64,000 bases of DNA from Typha latifolia (Eukaryota > Streptophyta > Magnoliopsida > Poales > Typhaceae): NCBI GenBank assembly GCA_019914945.1, contig CM034099.1:8197001-8261000 (forward strand), in the 5' to 3' direction. The notes under the pieces are model-generated. The model worked only from the letters and a program-made list of their open reading frames with translations. It made no database searches and was not told the origin of the DNA. A program made the position numbers and the translations under genes. Below are positions 47,701 to 60,189 of this stretch, in pieces; the stretch's first letter is position 1; the number at the start of each line of letters is the position of its first letter.

Positions 47701-47889
47701 AAAAGATCGCCAACACACTGACAGACCAATTGAAATACTGCAATACTACTGTATACGTACTTCTTCTTCAATCCAAGCATCCAAATGTAGCAAAGAGTTC
47801 AACATCCAAGAGAAACAAGCAACAGGTGCACAACATAACAGTTTCTTTGTGCTTTATTTATCTACAACCATCCTCACCCTTGGTGCCAA
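44728..47889. other. Intergenic, no gene recognised
   Basis: AT-rich DNA of over 3 kb. Minus-strand open frames at 45768-45992 and 46207-46467 have no family resemblance that I recognise and no matching splice structure. They could be remnants of an old element. The last 300 bp may include the 3' untranslated region of the following minus-strand gene. Confidence 0.5.
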
Positions 47890-50800
47890 TTAAGAAGCCT
47901 CAGCTGTGGAGAAATGCATTTTTCCAAGTGCCTCCCTCATGAAGCTACTTCCGCATTTAGATTCTTGGCTTCCAATCCCAAATTCCAACATATCTGCATT
48001 AGATTTTCCATATCCATCCAGGAGTAATTTGTCCCCAGCTGCTTGCAACCTGAAGAATAGAAAGTTCAACTTACTATCCTTTAAACTTGAATAACTAGGC
48101 AACTGAATAACAGAGATGACATCAGAGAAACTAAACAAAGATGACATCAAAGACTAAACAGAGGATGACAAGAAGAAAGGAGCAAGACCTTGTATCGGGA
48201 GGAAGAGTAGCATTGTCGATACAGCTTTGATTCATATGCCTCCTCTCATTACCACCTCGAGAGGATTTGCTCTTGTGCTTCTGCTTGTGGTTCTTTTTCT
48301 TAGACTTTGGTCGCTGCTGATGATACTTCTTCACTGTATGCGACATGGTGGTGGTAGGAGGATCATATACCTCTGGAGCCCATTTCACATGCAACTTCAC
48401 AGTTGGGGGAATCCCATTTTGTGCCCGGCCTCCCTTCATAGCAGAAACTAGCTTCAAGGAAGTCTTAATAAGGGAAATGAAAAGGTGTCAGTCTTAAATT
48501 TGGCATGGAATTTGAATCTGTACTTTCTGACATCAGAACCTCAATGAATATTTCATTGATTGTCCTGCTTATTGGCACAAATTGATACGTATCGTGCCAG
48601 TAAAATATGACACCAATATAGAGGGATTATCTCGATATTCCCTCATAGCCACCATACTGACGCATACCACTAGAAATTGAACATATCTTACTTTAAATAA
48701 ATCTAACTGGGAGCCCTTTTCATCTCTTTTGATACCTTTTGTATTATAGTGCTTGATCTATACATATTATACTTTAAATTAATTTTTAATTTTCTAAAAA
48801 ATTAAAATAAAATTATGAGATTAAAAATCTAATTGTGTATGTTACACAAATACATAATGTTAAAAGGATTTTATATTAGCTCTTAAAATCTATTTTGAAG
48901 CTCTAAAAATATTTAAAGATTTTTTTTGTTGATATATCAAGACTATTCAGTGTGTCGCCAGCTCAACACGGCACATGTGCCAGTGATACGTACAGTGTTG
49001 AGCTAAAGTCAGCATGCCTTTGGCATGGCAATTCTTGGAATATTTCATTCAAATATCACATGAGCAATTAGTAAACTTTTCACATAGAGTTTGTATAATG
49101 TTATAACATTTAGGATCCTAAACTAATAGGTTCACTAAACCTGATATATCAATATCAATACTATCGTGCATGAAAGATTACATTAAATGTCACACATATA
49201 AAACTTATTAGCTTTTAATGTCAGAAATCCAGAATAGCACATTAAATAAACAAGATAAGATAAAATTTTCATGTAGATTTTGTATATTATTATGTCCAGA
49301 ATAATAGGTTCAGTGGAAAAGAAACCAAGGGGCTTTTTAGTTGAGTGAAATAAGTGGGTTATTCTGGATAAACCCCCTTTATTGCAAAAAATGTCAACCG
49401 CAAGACAAGATAAGATTTTGGAATAGGAAAAATGGAAAATAAAATAAACCTCCTTATTCCAAATATCTTTATCCCATATTTTAGTTGGGATAAAAAATTT
49501 GAAATATCTAACCCACTTTCAAAAATGCAAATGACCAATTTGCCCTCATTGTTTTGTATACTATTTATGGTGATATATTATGGTTTATATTCAGGTTGAA
49601 CAATATAATATAACTATAATGTATAATGAAAAATATTTTGATATGTGATGTCCATTTGTGATGGTATTTATATTATGTAAATTAGAATACACTAAGTAGA
49701 ATTATTTTTTGGCCAAGAATTATAAAAATTAACCATGAGAAGAAAATATAATAGTTGTAAAATAAAATACCATTTATATTTATTTTAAATATATTTCCAT
49801 TCTTTCTCCAAAATTGAGAAGAATAATAGATATCTATATTTACATTAAACTAGGAAAAAAGTAATAAGATCAATTTGATCATTTTTATCCATTATTTCAA
49901 CTTATCACGACCAAATACCATCTTATCACATATTATTATTCCAGCATTTGTCTCTCTGTTTGCAACCAAACATCCGAAGAGATTTTGCAATAAAAATTTC
50001 TTTTACTCCGGAATAAATTCTCATTTTATCCCAATTCCAAAAAAAAAATTATCCTTGACCAAACAGGCTTCTAAGAGTATTAGCAATTTAGATCTCAACA
50101 TCTCATTCAACAAATAAATCGTCTGTTTAATCCCCAAAAATCCATTACCAGAGCAGGATGTGGTATGCTGCATAGAGCACCAAATAAGTTCAAATATTTT
50201 TCACCATAATTATATTCTAGCTTCTCAAGAAGCAGCAAGCTATTCATATGTTTAAGCATTTGTCTGGGCCACTGAATATCAGATGTCAATTTGTTAAGTT
50301 AACTTCTTGAGCAGCTCATCAATTCGGATCTATAAGCAACCTAAATAGCAAAGACCTAGAGGACACCGCTAAAATAACACAATACCAACTACCAAATAAA
50401 CTAGCATACATGGTAGCTGCGAGGAACTTACAGGAAATGACATTGATCGTTCAAAGGCAGGATTTCCAACTGCATTTGAGTCGTATATGTCTATGCTTGG
50501 TAAACTGTCATGCCCGTCCGAAGATGAAATATCCTTATGGACCTCTGCAGAACAAGGAAAAGTTGCACATTTCTTCAAATCTTTTTGCTTTTTCCCATCC
50601 AAGGAAACAGAATTGGAGAAATCTTTGCAGATTTTGATCTCCTCCAAGTTAACTATTTCATCTTGATCAAAAGTTGCATTAAGGACATAATGTTGTCCAT
50701 GAATGTATGGAAAATGCCCACCAGAAGAAGCACCCTCCGATTGCTCCACTACCTCCTCTGTCTTCCAAACAGAAGCACTAACAACCTCCGGCGGTATCAT

Positions 50801-50938
50801 ATTAGCAACATTCTTCATATTGCAACTAGGACTCTTATCTTCAACATGCGAACTTTCAAAACAGGGGCGGCTGGACACCCATGATGCACTGTAAGTGTCT
50901 TTCACAGCTGTTTCAGAACAAGGAGCGGAGTCGTCCAT
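47890..50938 (-). CDS. Plant-conserved protein of unknown function, three exons, basic nuclear-localisation-like stretch
   Basis: Exons 50432-50938, 48189-48463 and 47890-48049 join in frame with GT/AG introns to give 313 residues. The N-terminal 169 residues are Ser- and acid-rich with no fold I recognise. Exon 2 opens with a SLKLVSAMKGGRAQNG-type block, then VKLHVKWAPEVYDPPTTTMS. A strongly basic segment follows at about 214-236 (Lys-rich, with RPKSKKKNHKQKHKSK), which looks like a nuclear localisation signal. Exon 3 (about 53 codons) includes DKLLLDGYGKSNADMLEFG and CGSSFMREALGKM. The block order is conserved in plant proteins annotated as unknown. The leader probably has an upstream exon around 51.7-52.0 kb. 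A nuclear role is inference. Confidence 0.8.
48464..50431 (-). other. Intron 1 of the unknown-function gene, with a MITE-like insert
   Basis: Donor GTAAGTTCC and acceptor CTTATTAAG (minus strand). Between about 49329 and 50072 is a stretch whose ends (GGGGCTTTTTAGTTGAG at the left, TTGACCAAACAGGCTTCT at the right) resemble the imperfect inverted ends of PIF/Harbinger-type MITEs. No clear 3-bp target duplication is seen. Confidence 0.5.
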
Positions 50939-50949
50939 CCAGGTGCTAT

Positions 50950-52620
50950 TGCACAGAAACAGTCAAAGGCACAAGCATCACAAGTGGAAATAAGCCGTCC
51001 AACAAAAATTGCCATAAATAATCTTAAAACCGGTGAGGAACATATCATGAATACACCAAATGCCATAGTAAAAGCCAAAAATAGGTTGATACAGAAAGCG
51101 ATTATGCACTAGCAGTAGCGGAGAGCAATTTTTTCCTAATCAAACAAGTACGAACTCTAGCAGCAAAATCAGGCATAGAACATCTTCTAGTGGCCAAGAC
51201 AATCTTCAACTAAAAAAAATGCTGACACAACAAAAGGAACTCTTAGGACTACAAACAAGATGTGAGCTGCCTCTAAAAGAAGGTGCCGAAACAACAGCCA
51301 GAAACTCAAAAGCATGAGCATGAGGCAAAAAGGCATAAGCATGAGCATGAGGCAAAAAACTAAGATTACTGATATAGCATTGATAACATATCCACTTGTG
51401 ATGTTTCACTCTTATTGTCACTTCTCCGCATACCATTACAGGTAAAATACATCATTTTGATCTTGCTAAAATATATCATTATAATCAATTTGCTTGACTG
51501 AAAAATTCATCAGATGCATTTCCAATATTGTCAAAAAGGTGCATCAAAGCAAGCTGACCAAAAGTCATCTATTAAAAATAAATAAATAAGACAAATCAGC
51601 CGTTACCTAATCCAAACTTCCAACTCCCACCAAGGGATTGAAAAGAAGAAGAATCCCAACTCCAAACCCAATCGAAATCTTGTTTCTCGAAGCTCACAAG
51701 CAAGATCCAATTCAAGAAAAGGTATAACCGCACAAGTACTTCCACAGATCAAGGTCAAACGCCGAAGAGAAGAGAGAAGAAGAGGGAAAAGGAAAACCTA
51801 GAACAATCGTATCACCATGATCGGAAGCTACTATTGACTCAAATTACCACGCCGATTCCATTTTTCGAGATGTTTCAGACGATGAGAGCAAGATCCGCCA
51901 TGAATCTTAGTAGCCGAAGGGATTAGCGTCGCGAAGCGGTGGAGGAACTCCCCGAGCACCGAAGGCATCGTCGATGCTCACAGGGAAGATAGAAACCCTA
52001 GATCGAGATCTATAAACCCTAATCCGATGCTCACGAGGTACCAATTTAGCCCATCAAACACGAAAGAGATAGAAAAGTTTGGAGGAAAACGAAGATGAGA
52101 ATGGAAGCTATCGAATGGATTGGATCGATCTCAGTGGAAGAGGAGGGTTTATAGGAAGATCTGGTCATCTGGTCAAGCTGACTGGCAATTGGCGGTTGGA
52201 TTCCATACGTTCACCGACACGTATATTTGAAAGCAGACGTTTGTCTCGGGCAAAAGAGACCGCATAAAGAATTTTATGATCTCGTATGGCTCTATTGACT
52301 GCCTGAAAAATGGACGGTGGATGGTAAATTTGCATAGAATATATTGTACGGAAACATGTAGATGTACACCAACAAAAGTGGATATTTTTAGTGTCGCGTC
52401 CGAGTCACGTTGGAAGAGTATATCAATCATAAGGAACAGCGAAGATGCCAATGGACGGACCGGATATCAACCAGAGATGATCACTGAGCAATATTAAGAT
52501 GGATAGTGGATATATATATACACTACCATATAGAAAAAATATGGAAATTCCATTTTAAATTTTCAACCACTTATTCTATTTTGAAATAGAGTTAGAATTT
52601 TTTTTTAATAGAGTTAGAAG
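50950..52620. other. Upstream region of the unknown-function gene
   Basis: Probable leader exon and intron for the minus-strand gene (51.6-52.0 kb is rich in 'gatcgaga'/'aaccctag' phrases, including telo-box-like AAACCCTAG), then intergenic DNA. The open frames at 52079-52497 show no recognisable domain. Confidence 0.45.
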
Positions 52621-53304
52621 TTGAAAACTAGTCTGTTAACTCCGCTAATAGTTCTTATTTTAGAATAAGAGCTAACATCATAATAATTTTATTCTAAATA
52701 TAAATATTATTCATCAATAGATGATGGAGGTGATGATAGAGTAGAGACCGAGTAATTGATAGAGGTGGCTCAGTAATAAATGATGGTGGTTTGCGAATGA
52801 GGATGCAATAAATAGTTGAAGGCTATGATTGGCCTACAACTGTGGTAAAAACCGTAGACGGTTTAATATAAAGAGACGAAGAGGAAGAAGTATGCCTTGC
52901 CCCTACGGGACTAAGGGGATCGGCGGTAGAGAGAGATTAAAAGATAGACGAGACCGTAGAGGTTGAAAACTAGTCTGTTAACTCCGCTAATAGTTCTTAT
53001 TTTAGAATAAGAGCTAACATCATAATAATTTTATTCTAAATATAAATATTATTCATCAATAGATGATGGAGGTGATGATAGAGTAGAGACCGAATAATTG
53101 ATAGAGGTGGCTCAGTAATAAATGATGGTGGTTTGCGAATGAGGATGCAATAAATAGTTGAAGGCTATGATTGGCCTACAACTGTGGTAAAAACCGTAGA
53201 CGGTTTAATATAAAGAGACGAAGAGGAAGAAGTATGCCTTGCCCCTACGGGACTAAGGGGATCGGCGGTAGAGAGAGATTAAAAGATAGACGAGACCGTA
53301 GAGG
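52621..53304. repeat. Near-perfect tandem duplication, 342-bp unit
   Basis: Unit 1 (52621-52962) and unit 2 (52963-53304) begin 'ttgaaaactagtctgttaac' and end 'gagaccgtagagg'. I found a single difference by eye (gaccgagtaatt against gaccgaataatt). Each unit also contains a piece of the AT-rich dispersed repeat (ttattttagaataagagc). Confidence 0.95.
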
Positions 53305-54979
53305 TCTACGGCCTAGTTGAGAGAGATGCCAGGGCAAAAGCCAATTAATCTTTCATGCTTAGCCCTATTTATAGAGATTAAATCAAAAAGTTTAAAATAA
53401 ATTTAACTAAACCAGTCTTCCTTATATTTCTTAGATTAACCTTCGATTTGCCGCAGATATATTTCGAATCTGGAGAAGTCGTGAATATCAAAGTTGTAGA
53501 TCTGGAGGTAAGTTGGTGATCTTATCCAACTAGTTTGATATTATTTGGATATCTCTAAAATATTTTGTGAATATTTTCTCAAAACTACGCAGAGCTAGAT
53601 TTAACTAATTAAATAAAATCTAAAATTCTAACTTGCTAAGACTCTAACTAAACCAAATAACTAAATAAGATAATTAGACTCAATTCATTGAGCCTAATCT
53701 CTATTTGATGTGATCCGATCGACCTGGTTCGCATCACCATCTTCGGTACTATCTTAGATCTACGAAAATTATTTTTTGCCTTAGTATTCTACTTCATTTA
53801 TTGTATTATACATTGTTAAAAACAAAAAAATATAAACTGAAAACTCAAGTGTAACTGCTTGAACTCTAGAAATATATAAAAGTAGTTTTATTACGGTGGT
53901 GTAATATCTCTCTTAATATAGGAAATACAATAGAATTTAGAGATGTACTAGAGATATACAATATATATCTCTAGTATCAAAATGCATCTCTCATAACAGA
54001 AATGTAATAAAATATTACGAACCAGATCTGGAACGATCTGTTCAAAGGATGATTATAAAAATTTAGGTGGAGGTAGCCTCGTGAGTTAGAGTTCTAATGG
54101 CTTTGGTCACATAAATCGAAGGTCGGAATGAAAAGATAAAAATAAAATAGTGGAGATAGGTCAGGGAGAGCAGAACGGTAATTTTTGACGTTGTGCCGGG
54201 CGTGAGAGGGTGGTGGATAGCCGTGTAGTAGGGTGGCTGCTAGAGGTAGGAGGTGGTTAGGGTTTGGATATTTGAAAGGGATCTATGGTTAAGATCTACT
54301 CCTACGAAGATAAATGCAATCCAACGGTAATTATAAAATAGATAAGGACGAAAATAATAACCGATTAAACTTATATTTCTCTCAATGATCATTATCAACT
54401 CATGTCCACCCGTATTTATACGAGTAAAATCCTTAACAGATCAGATCCACATGCGGATTATCCGATTTATTTGAAATTCAAAATAGAAAGATAAAACTAA
54501 GTAACTAATTTGACTTGACTCGACTTAACCCATGTGGTCGGATTGTAACATAAAATACTTTAAAGAATAACTATATAACCTCCAACATTCAATAACATAA
54601 CATTTACTATTATATTAATATTCAAAGACATAACCAGCGATATTTAATAACATTTAATATAACCTGCAATTATTGTAGCATATTATATCACCATTATTTT
54701 ACAAATACATAAATGCATCAACAATATTTAGTTTATAAAATGAGAAGTTACATGTCACATGCTCAAAAATAAAATTAACACATCTTCAAATAACACTTGT
54801 CTAATCTCCACCTGCAAGCATATTTATGGAAAAACAAGATAAAATTTTAAAAGTAAAAGATTTAAGAAATAGATATGAAAACTCAAAGTTGAGCTAAATT
54901 ATTAAATCGAAACGATGTACAAAGATTATCAAGATAGAATTTAGTGTACTCATTATCGCAATGATCCTCACATACATCA

Positions 54980-54981
<2 letters not shown>
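53305..54981. other. Intergenic, no gene
   Basis: AT-rich DNA with pieces resembling old retroelement sequence but no domain that I can name. No supported coding region. Confidence 0.5.

Positions 54982-55044
<63 letters not shown>
54982..55044. repeat. (TA)n(CA)n compound microsatellite
   Basis: About 27 TA units followed by a short CA run. It is the longest dinucleotide run in the window. Confidence 0.95.
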
Positions 55045-55049
55045 TACTA

Positions 55050-57033
55050 ATATAAAACAATCATTACACATTTAAAAAAAATTATTGTCATCATTTGAAA
55101 TGATAAATAATTGATGCAATATAGAATAGTAGATGGAGGACTGATAAAGTTCAGTAAAATTTATATAATCTCGATCAATTATAAATGTATTTCGGGGACA
55201 CAATTAGATTGGAGAAGAAGGATTTTGGGAGAGCACAATTGGGTTGAAAAGGAATAGTATGAGATATTTCTTTACGAATGAATCGAGTTTTACTAACGAG
55301 TATTGATATCTAAGAGTATATTTGTACTTTGAGTACCAGGGTTAGTTTAACTTGAAGGCCAATTAGTCTCTGTGATGAAAAATTAACAATAGAGAATTTA
55401 AGATATAATAAATGTAAAACAACAAGGATTAATATAAATAGGTGAAAAAAGGGGTTGAAATCAAAATAAGGTTAAAAGGAGGCGAATTGTTTTTTTCAGT
55501 CTGTAGTTGTTTTAGATTTGGTTTTATTTTAACTAGTCTAAATTGATTATAAGTCTACATGACCATTTGTCAGTTTGAGAGATTTTTCCACCAATCTATT
55601 CTAACTAATAAAATATGTTACTACTTTAAATTATTTGCTAGAGTGCTTTATTGTCTGTCATGTAAGCAGTCTCAAATAAATATGATAGGCTACGGAACAA
55701 TTTCTTTAATATATGAATTTATTGCAGAAAGCAGTTTGTACAATCGAGGTAAAATATTCACCAAATATTTTCCCATAGTTAGAAAATTACGAAACTTAAG
55801 TAGAATCGATCTGTAACTTCCTGATCTACGTTTTTGTATTATGTCCTTTGTAAATTCAAACAACTGGGATGAAAATACAATATAATACGGATGATGGTGG
55901 TGGTGACGCGTGGAGTGGAAGTTAGGGTTATGGATGATAATGGAGATGAGAGTAGATAGTGGATGTTGTTTAAGAGATACAGACAAACGGGAAGAAGTGG
56001 TTGAGATCCCAAAGAAGATGGAAGACTCGACAAACGAGGGAGATTAGAAGTTTGGAGAGACCTTGTCAACGGTAGAGGTGGTAAGTTAGTGAAGATGAAG
56101 AAGGGAGATTAGGGTAGAGAGAAGATAAAGAGGCAAAAAAACTAATCCATTAGCATACTAATTTTGGCTACCATCCACACCTTTATAGAGGCTAGCCAAC
56201 AAGCTCTAATAACAAATATTAACCCTAATCCTAGTGGAATCCTGCCGATCGTGTTCGAACGCACAAAAAATATTCTCTGTTGATGTGAACGCGATGCAAA
56301 CGTTTGAATGCGGCGTTCGAATGCGCCCGACCACGTTCGAATGCGCATTTCGCGTTATCTGTTTTAGCAAGCCTGATGCAGGCATTAGAACGCGACCTAC
56401 AGAAATTTTATTTTAATAAAAATAAATAACTAATACAATAAGAAAGTACTCTAATAAAGTGTATCAAAAAGTATAAGAAAATCACCGATGAAGAATGTAA
56501 ATATAGCTCACTACCGTAAATAGTTCATATTTGACTAAAAATTGGTTGAGATTGAGTCACACATAGGGGTTCAAAAAGTTAACCTTTTATTTTATAGTAT
56601 TCGTCTCACATATGTTATATGCATTTCTATTTTACTTCTTTCTCCTCTCATGTTGACACTATTTTATGCCTCTTTTGTCAGCCCGTATGAGATCTAACAT
56701 GGTGGGATCTAGGGTGGGTGGGGCTACCTCATCGAGTGAGTGCTTGAGCTATGTCCATTCCCTCTTTCTTGGTTACAATCTTATGGAGGTGGAATCTAGA
56801 GGGAGGTCAAGATTTTAATGGTTTGATAGTTTATGGATGTTTTTGCTATCTTTTCGTCGTGATTCAGTAAGTAGAGGTGTTTTGTGCTCGGCTTATTTTA
56901 TTTATTAAATTTTTTACTTTCTTTTAGTTGGTTGGCTCTCAGTGGTGATATCTAACATCTTTCATCGTAGTTCTTCTTAGTTTTTCAAAAATATATAAGG
57001 TTGTCTGTGTTTGAATAGTGGTCAAGGTAAGAT
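55050..57033. other. Intergenic, with a fragment related to element B
   Basis: No gene. About 55860-56420 has the same succession as the GC-rich start of element B (G/A-rich tract, 'aaccctaat', then TTCGAA-type repeats at 56252-56392), so it may be a degraded relative. The rest is AT-rich. Confidence 0.45.
56252..56392. repeat. TTCGAA-type short repeats
   Basis: Variants of 'gttcgaacgcac', 'gttcgaatgcgcccga' and 'ttcgaatgcgcattt' with 'ttctctgttgatgtgaacgc' spacers, matching the array in element B. Confidence 0.75.
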
Positions 57034-57465
57034 TAGACATGATCAAAGGGCCCAGTCCGCCCGTGCCCGATCTGATCCGGCTCGAAAGCCCGCCCGTTTG
57101 GCCCGCAACTAGGCCCGCTCATTCTGCTACAGTAGCCCGCCAATCTGCTACAGTAATTTACCATTGCTACAGTAAATTTTTTTTGGGTATTGTACCGTTT
57201 TGCATTATTTTAAGCACACCTTTAAAAACTTTTAATTTATTTTAATTATTTTTTAAATGGAGGAATATAAATTTTTTTTTAAATAAGCTAATAGTTAAAA
57301 AAATTCTAAAAATAGCTAAAATATGGGTTGGGCCGAGTGATTGGTTGGTTGAGCCGGCCCGGCCCGACCGACTAGCCTGATCTCTCACGGGCCAACGGGC
57401 GGTAACGGGCTAGACTATTCTAGCCCGGCCCGAACCTGGCCCGACCCACCCGATGATCATGTCTA
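57034..57465. mobile_element. Non-autonomous hAT element with perfect ends
   Basis: A 432-bp element with perfect 12-bp inverted ends TAGACATGATCA/TGATCATGTCTA and a perfect 8-bp target duplication GGTAAGAT (57026-57033, 57466-57473). Both arms are packed with GGCCCGNCC-type subterminal repeats, while the centre is AT-rich. No coding capacity. Confidence 0.95.
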
Positions 57466-57473
57466 GGTAAGAT

Positions 57474-58340
57474 TGAGCTATTGAAATGCCCCCTTTGTGC
57501 ATGTATTTTTGTCTAGACTATGTATCTTTGTAATACTTTTATTTGCACTTAGGATTTGATATAATATATTTGTTTGTGATGCTTATATATCTACTAAGTT
57601 GTGGGCTTATTCTAAGGGTTGTTGTCGGATCTTCCTTTCCTCTTACATATCAAGCTTGTGATAATATTAATGTATTAATAAATTTATTCATCTATGAATT
57701 TTTCCTTAAAATAAAATATAAAATACTATGCACTAACATTTAGAAGATAGTAGCTATTTAAACCATCTCGATTTGATGCTAAAAATTGTAGCTGCATTTT
57801 GTTTCATAGTATATACTATTTATTTATTCACGAGGAATCCTAGATTCGTTATAATTTAATATTAAATAAATCAGATATAGATATTAAAATTATTTTACCA
57901 TTTGAAATTTCTCTCCGAGTCTAAATTCAACAAAATTAAATGAACATAAATATAATCATTATGGATATCCAGCTGAATCCGATTCAGCTACAATTCTAAT
58001 TGGGCTACAGCCTAGAGTGGTCGGCCTCGTCCGACGTAACTTAAATAGATGTGTATTATTTAATTTAAGCAAGTGCTTGATCATTGATGTGACGTTCTGC
58101 TATTTAATTTCGTGCATTAAGCTGGGATTTCTGTTGCTAAAGTCCAACAGAATGTGGATGTTTGTAATTTGATTTGTTCATTAAATACAGTCTGCCAAGT
58201 GTCTAATCGGAAGAAAGTTCGTACAGTCAGTAACACAGGCTATCAAGGCTTCTAAAATTCCTTTTTTGTGTGCGTCCAAACCTGTCTCTCATACTTTAAT
58301 ATTAAACTACCCAATCCCTCTCATCCCATTGGTCCATCCG
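57474..58340. other. Intergenic upstream of histone H2A
   Basis: AT-rich up to about 58250, without a recognisable gene. Confidence 0.5.
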
Positions 58341-58480
58341 CTCTCCCGCGGATCCACCTTAAATCAATTCCTAGCCGTCGATCTAAATCTCCATCCAACG
58401 GCAGAAACCCGTCGATCCATGTCTCATGCGCTCCTCCCCCTCTTCCTCCTCCTCCTCCTCCTCCTCTATTTCTATTAAAC
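58325..58480 (+). promoter_or_regulatory. Histone H2A promoter elements
   Basis: The plant histone octamer CGCGGATC occurs at 58347-58354, just downstream of an inverted CCAAT box (ATTGG at 58328-58332). A weak TATA-like TCTATTAAAC lies near 58469. The octamer is typical of replication-dependent (S-phase) plant histone genes. Confidence 0.75.
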
Positions 58481-58597
58481 CCACGCCGCACTCGAAACCA
58501 CTCGTCCCACTGCCAACATCCCACTAATCCCAGCCCGATTCGATACCGCCCGACACGAAAAGAGCGTAGCGCAACGTAACGTAACGTAACAGCCCAT

Positions 58598-59153
58598 ATG
58601 GAGACCGGTGGAGGAAAGGTGAAGAAAGGAGCCGGCGGTCGCAAAGGCGGGGGCCCGAAGAAGAAGCCCGTTTCCCGTTCCGTTAAGGCTGGCCTCCAGT
58701 TCCCCGTCGGTCGTATCGGGCGGTTTCTTAAGAAAGGCCGATACGCTCAGCGTGTCGGCTCCGGCGCCCCCGTCTACCTAGCCGCCGTCCTCGAATACCT
58801 CGCCGCGGAGGTAAAATTCCTCGCCGTCTTCTTCCTAAATCTATAGGAGTTCTAATCTGTTATCAAGTTGAAACGCTAATTTAGATGTGAAATTGTTTAA
58901 TTTTACTTAGGTGCTCGAATTGGCCGGGAATGCTGCACGGGACAACAAGAAGAACCGAATTATTCCTCGCCACGTTCTACTCGCCATAAGGAACGACGAA
59001 GAGCTCGGGAAGCTGCTCGCCGGAGTTACCATTGCCCACGGAGGAGTTCTTCCCAATATCAACCCCGTGCTGCTCCCGAAGAAGACCGATAAGGCCGGGA
59101 AAGAGCCCAAATCGCCATCCAAGGCCGCAGGCAAATCTCCCAAGAAGACCTAG
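58598..59153 (+). CDS. H2A.W: Histone H2A, H2A.W type, two exons
   Basis: Exons 58598-58810 and 58911-59153, with a 100-bp intron, encode 151 residues. The core is canonical H2[70 protein letters not shown] and [12 protein letters not shown], including the acidic-patch residues. The intron splits the AAEVLELAG helix at a codon boundary. The C-terminal tail extends beyond canonical H2A and has SPSK and SPKK motifs, the minor-groove-binding signature of the plant H2A.W class, which compacts heterochromatin. The N-terminal tail is Gly/Lys-rich. No SQEF motif is present, which excludes H2A.X. Confidence 0.95.
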
Positions 59154-59464
59154 AGATTGCGAGGGAAGTTGGGGGATTTGAGATCTGATGCTTTTGTATG
59201 TAATTTTGTGGTAGGGAGGAGATGGAAATAGAGTGTCTGTACCAAGTTCTGTTGTTAATGGATAAATCTCTTTGATCAGTTAATCTCAGATCTAATGATG
59301 TGGACTTAATAATTGACAACTAGCCTTTTGTTCCATAGATTTAATGATGCCTTTGTCTCGTGCATTCCACGTGATTTGAATCCTGAGCCCATATAAATCT
59401 CGGCCGGAACGAGACGCTGCAACTCGGTGTCTTCGTATCTCCGCGCCTCTTCCTCTTCCTCGCG

Positions 59465-60189
59465 TTGCTTGCTTCTCTCTCAACTCTATTCCGAGTTTTC
59501 CCAACCGCAATCATCTCTTCACTGTCTCCTCTTCCTGTTCTCCTTCTATCTCTTCGTCTCCTGCTCGAAACCCTAGATCCCAACAATTGTACCGGAACCT
59601 GGAAACTCGAAGTCTCCCTCGAGATGGATCTCCAGAACCGCCTTCTGTGGAGTTTTGGGGGCCGAGGACATCGTAGACGTGTTTGGCTCTGTGGCTCGGT
59701 CGCGCTTCATGGGGTTCAGGGCGGCCTCACCTTCCTCAACCTCATGGATCGGTCTGGGATCGTTCAGGTGAGGTTTGGTTGGTAGAAGTGGTTGGATAAT
59801 GGAATTGGAGTTGGTTGGTTGTTCTATTTGTGCTTTGCTTTTATATTTAGACATGACGCTCTGGTTTTTGACTTGACCTGTATCTTTTGAAAGGTTTAGA
59901 GGTGTCAATTTTCCATTTGTAGTACATAAAAGCTTCCTGAGTCTTAGCATTCTGCATATGTTGCGTTGAAGTTGGTTGCTCTTGCTGAGTTTATTGGATT
60001 TCATTTATGCTTATTAGTTAAGCAATGTACCATCTATCAGGTTTTCCAAAATCTAAAGACTTGTCAATATGTTCTAGATTTCGAGTACTCGATTTGCCAC
60101 GAGCTCAGATGCAATTAAACTTGAGGTTGCGTCATAGGGTGGTTAAGCTATTCCGCGCTGCTTAGAGGATAAACACAATTTTGTGGAGG
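59465..60189 (+). pseudogene. Remnant of organellar aspartyl-tRNA synthetase
   Basis: Exon-1-like sequence: a transit-peptide-like start, then EDIV, a one-base frame change, and VWLCGSVALHGVQGGLTFLN followed by DRSGIVQ just before GTGAGG at 59768. It matches the tRNA-binding domain of chloroplast/mitochondrial AspRS. A second piece at about 60082-60189 reads FRVLDLPRAQMQLNLRLRH, then RVVKLF, a frame change, and CLEDKHNFVE, ending before a GTATGA donor-like site. The exon between them (the VTTLPDEF region) and all catalytic-domain exons are absent downstream. With two frameshifts and missing exons, this is a broken copy. Confidence 0.8.

Noticed and set aside
58321..58644. 107-codon minus frame over the H2A promoter
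   Set aside because: Antisense to the octamer-containing promoter and exon 1; Gly-rich run comes from the CTC repeat at 58437-58466.
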